The notes under the pieces were generated by a model. That model worked only from the letters and a program-made list of their open reading frames with translations. It did no database searches and was not told the DNA's origin. A DNA stretch of 64,000 nt from a virus, in IMG/VR virus record IMGVR_UViG_3300032286_000710, positions 1 to 64,000 of that record. The stretch is one strand, 5' to 3'. The position numbers and the translations under genes are program-made. The first letter of the stretch is position 1. Each line of letters opens with the position of its first letter. Positions 29,513-37,208 of this stretch are shown here, one piece after another.

Positions 29513-30151
29513 ATGGCATCCCAAAAAGCCAACACAAATTTTTCAGTCAAAAATAACGGCGGAAGTGTTATTAATGCTGGAGCTACAGATTCTGGCGTTC
29601 TTTCAGATTTATCTCTAATCAAAAATCTAGGAAGCGGACTACAAGCTTACGGAACCTCAGTTTTTTCAGATACCCCGACTGCACCATTTAATTTTAATGA
29701 TCCTCGCGGGGTTATTAAGGCTAGAAGTGTTAATCCGTTTGCATATACTCCACCGGCTGGTAGCGGATATTTATTAATTGCTGCTGGTGATAATGCTAGC
29801 ACAATTGGCGGTTCTGGAACTACACTACTCAACATCCCCGGCGGTGCTACAGAAGCTGTTGTAAATAAGAACCTAAAGACTACTCAGCTTGGTTCATATG
29901 CTACCAGAAAATTTGATGTTCTTGCAGTTCCATCCAGCGGTAATTCTCCCGGTTTGACCAGAGGTACAGGTGCTGGTACTGCTGTGACTTATAGATCTAC
30001 TAGCGGTAATCTGTATCCAGCAGTTGATGATGCTGCAAGTCTAACTAGAGCAGTTCCCGGTGAACTTACTTATAGATTTGGGGCAGCTTTACCAACTCGT
30101 AATGTTGCCTACAAGGCTAGGGATGCAGCAGAATCTGGCATTAATCTTTAA
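29513..30151 (+). CDS. Probable virion structural protein, 212 aa
   Basis: AAGGAG 7 nt before ATG gives strong translation. The chain is Gly/Ala/Ser/Thr-rich and beta-prone with almost no Cys, and few charged stretches (AGATDSGVLSDLS, PPAGSGYLLIAAGD), which is typical of capsid decoration or tail proteins. Own motif upstream and own terminator downstream suggest abundant late product. No family named. Confidence 0.55.
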   Translation: MASQKANTNFSVKNNGGSVINAGATDSGVLSDLSLIKNLGSGLQAYGTSVFSDTPTAPFNFNDPRGVIKARSVNPFAYTPPAGSGYLLIAAGDNASTIGGSGTTLLNIPGGATEAVVNKNLKTTQLGSYATRKFDVLAVPSSGNSPGLTRGTGAGTAVTYRSTSGNLYPAVDDAASLTRAVPGELTYRFGAALPTRNVAYKARDAAESGINL

Positions 30152-30160
30152 TAATTAGCA

Positions 30161-30209
30161 GGATATAAGTGCTTTTTGAGAAATCTTAAGGCACTTTATC
30201 CTTCTTTTT
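30161..30209 (+). terminator. Rho-independent terminator
   Basis: GGATATAAGTGC (30161-30172) pairs with GCACTTTATCC (30191-30201), with one bulged T, then TTCTTTTT. The loop is 18 nt. Confidence 0.82.
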
Positions 30210-30224
30210 CCTACGGAGGCAATT

Positions 30225-30818
30225 ATGCTAGACATAAAAAGTCCAGAACATATCACCTTTATATTTAGTATTGTTGGTGGTCTAGGAACATTTTTTAGCT
30301 TAATGTGGGTCAAGGTAATAAAACCAGCAATTAAATTTGTTAAAGGTCAGGAAGAAGTTGGTAAATCGTTAGAAACAATAAAAAAAGAACTAACAACTAA
30401 TGGTGGAAATAGCCTAAAAGACGCTATTGTAGATTTAAGATCCACCGTCAACAGGATGGAAAAAAGACAAAAGGTTATAGAACAAAGAACAAAGGCCGCA
30501 CTTCACTATAATGATGCGGCATTATTTGAAACAGATGATCATGGTAGACTAACTTGGACCAATAATAATTTTTATGAATTTACACAAGAAGTTATTAATA
30601 GTGTAGAAGGTTATGATTGGCTCAACTATATAAAAGAAGAAGATAGGGAAGATCTTTTTGATGAATTGAAATCTTGCTTAAAAATGAATAGAAAATTAGT
30701 CAAAACAGTACAAACAGTAGACGATAAGACAGTCAAAATGATGGGATTTCCATACAGGATAAATGATAAGGAGCATGGGGGATTTTTAATAAGCATTTCT
30801 CAACTCAAGGAGACATAA
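30225..30818 (+). CDS. Membrane-anchored PAS-domain protein of the lysis cassette, 197 aa
   Basis: Residues 8-32 form a membrane span. A coiled coil (about 50-95, ending with the linker KAALHYNDAAL) leads to a PAS fold: ALFETDDHGRLTWTNNNFYEFT (98-119), the helix EDREDLFDELKSC, and the final strands MMGFPYRINDKEHGGFLISIS. The start (SPEHITF...GGNSLKDAI) resembles phage proteins next to holins. PAS domains sense ligands or redox state, and this one is followed 2 nt later by the holin-like gene. Confidence 0.65.
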   Translation: MLDIKSPEHITFIFSIVGGLGTFFSLMWVKVIKPAIKFVKGQEEVGKSLETIKKELTTNGGNSLKDAIVDLRSTVNRMEKRQKVIEQRTKAALHYNDAALFETDDHGRLTWTNNNFYEFTQEVINSVEGYDWLNYIKEEDREDLFDELKSCLKMNRKLVKTVQTVDDKTVKMMGFPYRINDKEHGGFLISISQLKET

Positions 30819-30819
30819 A

Positions 30820-31041
30820 ATGTCAGAAGTAAAAATGGGTTCACCTGCATTCTCACTAAACACAACTGATCTTATTTCAGTTGGTAAAAACGCAGCATTA
30901 GTTGGTTTAGCAGCACTATTAACATATCTTGGCGAAAATCTAACTAAACTTGATCTTGGCAGTATGACAGCACTTATTGTGCCTGTTACTGTTGTAGTAA
31001 TCAATACCGTAGTCAAGTGGGCAAAGGATAACTCAAAGTGA
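30820..31041 (+). CDS. Holin-like membrane protein, 73 aa
   Basis: AAGGAG 6 nt before ATG. Two hydrophobic segments (about 24-42 and 47-66) and a basic end KWAKDNSK match the size and layout of class II/III holins. It stands between the PAS protein and a papain-like hydrolase, which is a normal place for a holin. Function by position and topology only. Confidence 0.6.
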   Translation: MSEVKMGSPAFSLNTTDLISVGKNAALVGLAALLTYLGENLTKLDLGSMTALIVPVTVVVINTVVKWAKDNSK

Positions 31042-31958
31042 TGTTTAAGACACCTAAAGATTTATTAAAAGCCTATAAAGATGGTTTTGTAGGATCATAC
31101 TGCGACCCAAAAGAGTTGGACAAACTCTTAGGAGAACTACCACATCCACTATTCGGGGTGGCAGCACATGACTTATATGGTAGTGGAAAAGGAAAAGTAT
31201 CCTTACCATTTAAGTCTCTCTTAAAGTTTGATCCCTCTTTTGGTCCATCGGAAAGACAAGTCCAAGGAGATTGTGTTTCACATGCAACGCGAAACTCTGT
31301 AGATGTTACACGTAGTTGTGAAATTATCAATGGCGAACGTGAGGAATTTGTAGCCCGTGGTGCTACAGAGGGTATTTACGGTTCACGCGGACATGGCGGT
31401 GAAGGCATGACTTGTGCTGGTGCTGCTAGATTCGTCCATGAAAATGGCGGATTATTACTCCGTCAAAAGTACGGAGATTATGACCTTTCAGAGTATAGTG
31501 CTATTGGTGGCAAATGGGGTCGCACTGGCGTTCCAGAAGAATTAATAAAGGTAGCCAAAAAACACCAAGTTAAAACCATAAGTTTAATCAACACCATAGA
31601 TCAAGCCAGAGATGCTATAGCCAATGGTTATTCTATTAGTGTATGTAGTAATTCTGGATTTAGTTCTAGAAGAGATAAGAATGGTATTGCTGCCCGATCT
31701 GGATCATGGGGTCACGCCATGGCTTGGATCGGAATGGATGATACCCACGAAATTTATAATGAAACACTATTCTTAGTCCAAAACTCTTGGGGAGTTTGGA
31801 ATAATGGTGAGAAGCGTCTAGATCAACCCGATGGAAGTTTCTGGATAAGAGAACGAGATGCAGCAGAAATGTTAGCACAGAATGGTTCTTGGGTATTTAG
31901 TGATGTAGACGGTTTTCCTCCAAGAAAAGTAATTTGGACATTAAAAGATCAATTTTAA
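31041..31958 (+). CDS. Papain-like cysteine peptidase (C1 family), 305 aa
   Basis: The C1 catalytic set is visible: Cys78 in QGDCVSHA, His225 in SWGHAMAW, Asn248 in VQNSWG, with a Gln (73 or 75) for the oxyanion hole. The prodomain is short (about 65 residues), and there is no signal peptide. After a holin it could be an endolysin-like peptidase released through the hole, or a virion maturation protease. Start at ATG 31041, overlapping the previous TGA by 1 nt. Confidence 0.8.
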   Translation: MFKTPKDLLKAYKDGFVGSYCDPKELDKLLGELPHPLFGVAAHDLYGSGKGKVSLPFKSLLKFDPSFGPSERQVQGDCVSHATRNSVDVTRSCEIINGEREEFVARGATEGIYGSRGHGGEGMTCAGAARFVHENGGLLLRQKYGDYDLSEYSAIGGKWGRTGVPEELIKVAKKHQVKTISLINTIDQARDAIANGYSISVCSNSGFSSRRDKNGIAARSGSWGHAMAWIGMDDTHEIYNETLFLVQNSWGVWNNGEKRLDQPDGSFWIRERDAAEMLAQNGSWVFSDVDGFPPRKVIWTLKDQF

Positions 31959-31975
31959 CATATAAGGGGTAACAA

Positions 31976-32224
31976 ATGGCAATCTCAACAACTGATGTAA
32001 TAACCAACGTGGTTCCCGGTAGAGAAACAATTCAGAACGGTTCAGCCGTTGTATATTGCTTTTTCGGAAAGCCAGTAAGTGGAAGCGGCAGTTATCAAGC
32101 TTTAATTAGTCCATTTGAATATGAAAAGTCTTATTCTTACACTGCTAACGAAAATAGACTAAAGAGTAGATTTGATGATGTTACTTATTACACTGTTGGA
32201 AATTCTGGCGTAATTGGAGTCTAA
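31976..32224 (+). CDS. Probable small virion protein, 82 aa
   Basis: Short, beta-rich and Gly/Ser/Tyr-rich (GSAVVYCFFGKPVSGSGSYQALI), directly upstream of the tail fibre. AGGGG 9 nt upstream. Composition suits a tail or fibre-assembly protein. No family recognised. Confidence 0.5.
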   Translation: MAISTTDVITNVVPGRETIQNGSAVVYCFFGKPVSGSGSYQALISPFEYEKSYSYTANENRLKSRFDDVTYYTVGNSGVIGV

Positions 32225-32226
32225 GT

Positions 32227-33414
32227 ATGGCACTTACTAGAATAAATCAATTACCATCTGGAGCAGCAGTTACTGATGATGATATATTTATTGTTATGGA
32301 TGACCCGTCTGGAATTGCAGTAACAAAAAGAGTTTCTGCCAGCGTACTAAGAAGTTCAATTCTAAATCAAGCCGCACAATTACAGTTAAGACAGGGTACA
32401 AATGTAGAAAGGGGCTTGATTACCCCAGCCAGCGGAGAACCAATTTGGGTTACTGATCAAAAGAAGCTTTATATTGGGGATGGTACTACAGTAGGAGGAC
32501 AATTTATTGGGCCATATATCGAAACAGGTACTGAATTAGTTGGTAGAGATACAACTAATAGTGCTATTGCTGGAGGACAAAAAAATCAAATTATTTCTCC
32601 TAACTACGGTGTTACAATAGGTGCTGGATACTACAACGTTGCTAAACCTGGAACTCAATTTAGTACTATTGGTGGAGGATATTATAACGAAGCTTCAACT
32701 GGATCTATTAAAGGAACTATTTCTGGAGGCGAATGGAATACAGTAGTTGGAAGTCATTCAACAATTGGTGGCGGTGGAGGAAATACTACTAATGGACTTC
32801 TTTCAACAATTGGTGGCGGTGGTAGTTTGGCTGGTGAGAGTAGGAATATTGGAAATATTGCTAATGGATACGCTTCAACAATTTGCGGAGGCGTTGCCAA
32901 TAATTCATTGGGTGATTATTCAATAGTAATTGGTGGATATGGAGGAAAGTCAACTTTATATGGACAAGTTTCTCATGCTGCTGGAAATTTTGCTAATCAG
33001 GGAGATGCTCAACATTCTATTTTAATAGCAAGACGAGCAACATCAGACGCTACAGCAAATACAGTATTAACACTAGATGGTGGCACACCGGGGTCAACCA
33101 ATAGATTAACAATAGCCGCCTCAACAGCGTGGTCATTCCTAATAAAAATTAGTGCATATAATACTACTGATAATGCGGCAGCTTCTTGGTTTTTAAAGGG
33201 TGGTATAAGAAGAAATGCTGCTAATGGAACAGCATTAATAGGATCAGTTACTTCAGAAACATGGACAGAAGCTGCTATGTCAACTGCTACCGTTAGTGCT
33301 GTTGCCGATGACACCAACGAGGCTTTAGAAATAAGAGTAACTGGTATAGCTAGTAAATCTATAAGATGGGTAGCTGTAGTTGATATTACTCAAGTAAGCT
33401 TTGGATCACCATAA
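32227..33414 (+). CDS. Tail fibre/adhesin protein with YadA-type head repeats, 395 aa
   Basis: The N-terminus (RINQLPSGAAVTDDDIFIVMDD) is the usual fibre attachment type, and PIWVTDQKKLYIGDGTT is the fibre neck motif seen in many phages. Residues about 105-260 hold repeats of (S/T)-T-I-x-G-G-x-x-N, as in trimeric autotransporter (YadA) heads, forming a left-handed beta-roll trimer. The C-terminal domain (270-395) is the probable receptor-binding or trimerising tip. Likely determines host range. Confidence 0.8.
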   Translation: MALTRINQLPSGAAVTDDDIFIVMDDPSGIAVTKRVSASVLRSSILNQAAQLQLRQGTNVERGLITPASGEPIWVTDQKKLYIGDGTTVGGQFIGPYIETGTELVGRDTTNSAIAGGQKNQIISPNYGVTIGAGYYNVAKPGTQFSTIGGGYYNEASTGSIKGTISGGEWNTVVGSHSTIGGGGGNTTNGLLSTIGGGGSLAGESRNIGNIANGYASTICGGVANNSLGDYSIVIGGYGGKSTLYGQVSHAAGNFANQGDAQHSILIARRATSDATANTVLTLDGGTPGSTNRLTIAASTAWSFLIKISAYNTTDNAAASWFLKGGIRRNAANGTALIGSVTSETWTEAAMSTATVSAVADDTNEALEIRVTGIASKSIRWVAVVDITQVSFGSP

Positions 33415-34664
33415 TGGATAATGCTAAAGGCATTCCACTTAAATGTGGTTCTATATCTGGAGTTAATGCTCCAACATATATTTTTAAAAAACCTACATTC
33501 GGTGGAAGTAAAATACAATTATCAGTACAACCATTTACTAGAATAACATCATCGTCTTCTGCTGGAAATATTACTTCTTATGATGCTATTTTTTTAAGAA
33601 GTATTTCTGCCTCCACGATTACTGATTATAATACATTCATAAATAAAGATGAGGATGTACAATCGGTATCTGTATATAGTCTTAATAGTGGAATAATTTT
33701 AGGATCAAATTTTAACTTGGCGTCTGGAGTTTCTGGCGGAATCACATCTTTAGTAGCAACCGGAATTGGTATATCAAACTGTTTTAGTCTAGCTAGCGTT
33801 ACTGTTGATCAACTTGGACCATCAACGGTAGATTCATTTATATCATACTCTGGCGGAACTCTTGCTAAAAACTGCTATGATACAATTAATAATAGAATAA
33901 CTGGAAAAAATCCAACAATATCAAAACCAATTTTTTCAACTTTAAATCATACATTGTCAACCTATGTTAGAAATACTGGTTGTTGGGCATATGATTTAGA
34001 CTTAACCTGTATTAGTCCGTGGAATAGTGCTGGCGGTATTACTATGGGTGGCACACTCATAAGTCCATGTCATATAGCATTTGCTAATCATTATCAAATA
34101 AGTAATGGATCTAAGATTAGATATGTAACATCAAATAACGTTACTGTAGAAAAAACAGTTATTGATCAAATTAATGCCGTTGACGATATACAAATAGGTA
34201 TACTTGATAGCGACGTTCCATCATCTATTTCTTTTGCAAAAATATTACCAAACAACTGGTCAACTTATTTACCAAACTTATATAGAAATACTCAATATAA
34301 TACTAATTCTGCTGGATTACCCATAATGACTTTAGATTATGATAAAAAAGCCTCAATAATGGAACTCCACTATATAGCAAACAATGCTGGAGCTTTTGTC
34401 AGGGGGCCATCACCAAACTCAAGTTTTTATCCATTCCTAGAATCGGTAGTTGGTGGAGATAGCGGCAGTCCATCATTTTTAATTATCAATAATCAATTAG
34501 TTTTAATTCTGACTTGGACTAGTGTTATTGCTGGGCCATTTTATGGTGGAATTTATGTTAGTTCAATTAATACTGCCATGAATACCCTGTGGACAAGAAA
34601 TGGGCGATCTGGTGGTTCATATGCTGTAACCCTAATTGATTTAACTGGATTCACTCCGTTCTAA
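33414..34664 (+). CDS. Trypsin-like-fold protein following the tail fibre, 416 aa
   Basis: A beta-rich N-terminal part (1-190) precedes a chymotrypsin-like domain: SPCHIAFANHY (His220), VDDIQIGILDSD (Asp257/258) and VVGGDSGSPSF (Ser350). No signal peptide, and a 1-nt overlap with the fibre gene, so it is probably a virion or fibre-associated protease rather than a secreted one. Its substrate may be host surface protein, or fibre processing. Confidence 0.7.
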   Translation: MDNAKGIPLKCGSISGVNAPTYIFKKPTFGGSKIQLSVQPFTRITSSSSAGNITSYDAIFLRSISASTITDYNTFINKDEDVQSVSVYSLNSGIILGSNFNLASGVSGGITSLVATGIGISNCFSLASVTVDQLGPSTVDSFISYSGGTLAKNCYDTINNRITGKNPTISKPIFSTLNHTLSTYVRNTGCWAYDLDLTCISPWNSAGGITMGGTLISPCHIAFANHYQISNGSKIRYVTSNNVTVEKTVIDQINAVDDIQIGILDSDVPSSISFAKILPNNWSTYLPNLYRNTQYNTNSAGLPIMTLDYDKKASIMELHYIANNAGAFVRGPSPNSSFYPFLESVVGGDSGSPSFLIINNQLVLILTWTSVIAGPFYGGIYVSSINTAMNTLWTRNGRSGGSYAVTLIDLTGFTPF

Positions 34665-34665
34665 C

Positions 34666-34694
34666 TTGCAATACTGCTAGGATCGGACTATAAT
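34666..34694 (+). promoter_or_regulatory. Sigma70-like promoter giving a leaderless mRNA
   Basis: TTGCAA (34666-34671), 17-bp spacer containing TACTGCTAGG, TATAAT (34689-34694). The ATG at 34700 begins 5 nt after the -10, at the expected transcription start, so the mRNA would have no leader. Confidence 0.7.
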
Positions 34695-34699
34695 AGTTT

Positions 34700-35500
34700 A
34701 TGACTAGAAATTTGCACTATATAAGCGGATTACCAAGAAGCGGAAGCACCCTACTTTGTAATATTCTGTCTCAAAATCCAGACTTTTTTGTTAGCAAGGC
34801 TACTAGTGGTTGCCACGATATTCTATTCAGTATTAGAAATCAGTGGGATAGATTGCTAGAGCATAAAGCAGAAGGAGTTGACTACAATCAACTGAAAAGG
34901 GTTTTACAGTCAATATTAAATAGTTACCATACTACTGATAAAGATATTATATTTGATAAAGGTAGGGGTTGGTTAAGTTTGATAGAAACAGTCGAATTTA
35001 TAACCGGGAAAACTCCTAAAATTATTGTTCCGGTAAGAAATATTTCGGCAATACTCAGTAGTTTTGAAAAATTGTGGAGAAAAAATACTGGTTTTTCTCA
35101 GTGGAATATTGAGCAAGAAGACTATTTCAAAGCTCAAACTGTTGATGGTAGATGCGAAATATGGGCAAATCAAAATCAACCTGTTGGAATGGCATATAAC
35201 AGGGTTAGGGATGCTATAAGCAGGGGCTACAAAGATAGCCTATTCTTTTTAGAATTTGAAGATTTAACATCTCGCCCGTATCAGACCATGAGAAAGGTGT
35301 ATGATTATTTAGAACTACCATATTATGAGCATAATTTTAATCATGTGGAACAGGTCACAAGGGAAGATGACGAAAACGTACATAGAATTCCCGGTCTTCA
35401 TTCTATACGCTCAGTAGTTGAACCCGTAAAAAATGACTCTATAAATATTTTAGGAGAATTTTTGACTAAAAAATACTCTAACTTAGAAATATGGAAATAA
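34700..35500 (+). CDS. PAPS-dependent sulfotransferase, 266 aa
   Basis: GLPRSGSTLL (10-19) is the 5'-phosphosulfate loop, and IIVPVRNISAILSSF (108-122) carries the 3'-phosphate-binding Arg/Ser. SLFFLEFEDLTSRPYQTM is the conserved central segment of the family. It moves sulfate from PAPS to an unknown sugar or protein hydroxyl. It has no Shine-Dalgarno and is served by the promoter at 34666. Fits with the glycan genes of this genome. Confidence 0.85.
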   Translation: MTRNLHYISGLPRSGSTLLCNILSQNPDFFVSKATSGCHDILFSIRNQWDRLLEHKAEGVDYNQLKRVLQSILNSYHTTDKDIIFDKGRGWLSLIETVEFITGKTPKIIVPVRNISAILSSFEKLWRKNTGFSQWNIEQEDYFKAQTVDGRCEIWANQNQPVGMAYNRVRDAISRGYKDSLFFLEFEDLTSRPYQTMRKVYDYLELPYYEHNFNHVEQVTREDDENVHRIPGLHSIRSVVEPVKNDSINILGEFLTKKYSNLEIWK

Positions 35501-35505
35501 TTATT

Positions 35506-35811
35506 ATGAAAAAATATATACTTTTATTGTTAATGCTATCTGGGTGTTCAAATAATATGTTTTGTGTCAATCCAGAAGATATAACAAATATGTACTCTTC
35601 TTACGTAACGGAGTGGCAAGAGAAGTGTAAGACAGCTTTTGACAATGCAGAAAAAGAAGTTTTTAAGGTAGATCCAAAACCGCAGCCGGTTGTGGATACT
35701 GATCCAGACCCAGTAAAATGCGTTTGCAAAGGCACAGGAATAATTGTTCAAGGAGATGGTCATAAAACAATATGTCCATTTCATGCAAAGACCACTAATT
35801 TAAAGAGGTAA
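35506..35811 (+). CDS. Lipoprotein with Pro linker and Cys cluster, 101 aa
   Basis: Start ATG 35506 gives a lipoprotein signal with lipobox LSGC (about residues 10-13), so the mature protein is a membrane lipoprotein. After a helical part comes a Pro/Asp linker (DPKPQPVVDTDPDP) and CVCKGTGIIV...CPFH, reminiscent of half a DnaJ-type zinc finger. An outer-membrane spanin is possible from position, but the Cys part is unusual for that. Confidence 0.6.
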   Translation: MKKYILLLLMLSGCSNNMFCVNPEDITNMYSSYVTEWQEKCKTAFDNAEKEVFKVDPKPQPVVDTDPDPVKCVCKGTGIIVQGDGHKTICPFHAKTTNLKR

Positions 35812-35815
35812 TAAG

Positions 35816-36091
35816 ATGGAATCGTGGAATATTTTGTTAATTGGAATTGCTTTACTTATATTAGCAACTAACTTTGTAGATATTCCATACTGGGTATCTA
35901 GACTATTTGCTAAGTCTAAGGTCAAAGTTGTAGAGAACAAAGAAGAAGGATTCTTGGAAATAGTTAGTTTATGGTATCAACTAAAAAATAAATGCGATGA
36001 ATACCATTTAACCGTAGCGTCTGATAAGTTAGACGAAGTATTTCCACTACTAAACAAAGTAATTGAGGACAACGATGGAAAAGTTTCTTAA
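35816..36091 (+). CDS. Small membrane protein, 91 aa
   Basis: One N-terminal span (residues 5-28), a basic loop (KSKVKVV) and a soluble helical domain with KLDEVFPLLNKVIED. It overlaps the next gene by 17 nt. The lipoprotein before it and the membrane proteins after it suggest an envelope complex. Function unknown. Confidence 0.55.
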   Translation: MESWNILLIGIALLILATNFVDIPYWVSRLFAKSKVKVVENKEEGFLEIVSLWYQLKNKCDEYHLTVASDKLDEVFPLLNKVIEDNDGKVS

Positions 36092-36542
36092 GGTTAAAAA
36101 TTTAATAGCACTAATTTTACTTGGCATAGCTTTATACCAACCAATATTAAATATAGTTCCAATCTCACCAAAACCAGATGTTGCTATTCTAAATATTGAT
36201 CGCCCTAGCGATGAAGTTATAGAATTAGTTAAACCAGTATCATCATTAATAATTGATCCAACAGATAGAGCAAAAGTTGCTATATATAGTCAAGAGTTTG
36301 CAAATAGAGTAAAGACCTATGACGCTCAGTTACAACAAGTAAATGATGTGCTAGCATTATCTGCAAGCGGATTCTTTGAAGGAACCATGAATGATAAGTA
36401 TAAAGATTTAGATGTGGCTATTGTAGATTTAATTACTTCTGCCGTTGGTGGTGATGAAAATCATAAACTAACAGATGAAGAAAAAAATAAAATCTCAGAT
36501 AGATTTATGGGCTTGGCTTGGTCACTAATACAGAAGAATTAA
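36075..36542 (+). CDS. Membrane-anchored protein, 155 aa
   Basis: GAGG 6 nt before ATG 36075 sets the start; an upstream TTG is less likely. An N-terminal span (about 9-30) is followed by a soluble domain with helices (RAKVAIYSQEFANRVKTYDAQLQQVNDVLAL) ending with KISDRFMGLAWSLI. Its layout suggests a periplasmic domain. No family recognised. Confidence 0.55.
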   Translation: MEKFLKVKNLIALILLGIALYQPILNIVPISPKPDVAILNIDRPSDEVIELVKPVSSLIIDPTDRAKVAIYSQEFANRVKTYDAQLQQVNDVLALSASGFFEGTMNDKYKDLDVAIVDLITSAVGGDENHKLTDEEKNKISDRFMGLAWSLIQKN

Positions 36543-36543
36543 T

Positions 36544-37182
36544 ATGCCAATACCAATTTCACAAATTAAACAAATTGTTGATTTCATCTTTTCGAAGAAT
36601 GGTTATGACATTAAAAATCTAAATATAAGTTTCCCCCAACCATTAGATATTAAAGTTATAAAAGACCCTTCTGAAAATATTATTCTGTCATTCACTGAAT
36701 CTCTCCCAAAAGTAACTTGGAAAAAATACATCAAGTTAAGTGCTTATGTGCAGGGCTTGACTTTAGGTAAAGAGGGTGGTACACTCAAGCTAAAGTACCT
36801 ACCAGATATCAAGTTTTCCTATGATGAAAACTCAGAAACTCTGTTTGGTAGTTCTTTCGACACCAGCGACATAGAAGCTCAGATTGACGCTGAATATGCA
36901 GACTTAGAAAGAAACTTTTTAGCCAAAAAATGTTTGCAATACGGCAACGAATGGGCTACAATAGCTAGCCAAAGCGGAACAAACTTTACGGAGTGTGACA
37001 CATATAGTAAAAGGCAACTAAAAAGAGATTGCAAAGACTTCGTAATGTCCAATGTAAAACAAGATCCAGAAGTAATGTATGGATCTGTTATACTAACATT
37101 TTTGCTAATCTATGTTGTTTTGCCCGTTATATTAAAGTTTATACTTGAAAGATTGTTTAGAAAACTTTTTAACGAATATTGA
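36544..37182 (+). CDS. C-terminally anchored membrane protein, 212 aa
   Basis: A beta-rich soluble N-terminal domain (1-100), an acidic helix (SDIEAQIDAEYADLERNFLAKKCL) and one C-terminal span (about 183-203) followed by a basic end (RLFRKLFNEY). Tail-anchored layout puts the large domain in the cytoplasm or, with reverse topology, outside. Function unknown. Last gene before ribonucleotide reductase. Confidence 0.55.
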   Translation: MPIPISQIKQIVDFIFSKNGYDIKNLNISFPQPLDIKVIKDPSENIILSFTESLPKVTWKKYIKLSAYVQGLTLGKEGGTLKLKYLPDIKFSYDENSETLFGSSFDTSDIEAQIDAEYADLERNFLAKKCLQYGNEWATIASQSGTNFTECDTYSKRQLKRDCKDFVMSNVKQDPEVMYGSVILTFLLIYVVLPVILKFILERLFRKLFNEY

Positions 37183-37208
37183 TAGTTGATTAAAAGAAAG
37201 AGGGGATT

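Noticed and set aside
32640-33000. CRISPR-like or DNA repeat array in the tail fibre gene
   Set aside because: The short G-G-rich similarities are codons for repeated IGGG/IxGGxxN protein motifs, irregularly spaced, with no spacer-repeat structure. No CRISPR array was seen anywhere.
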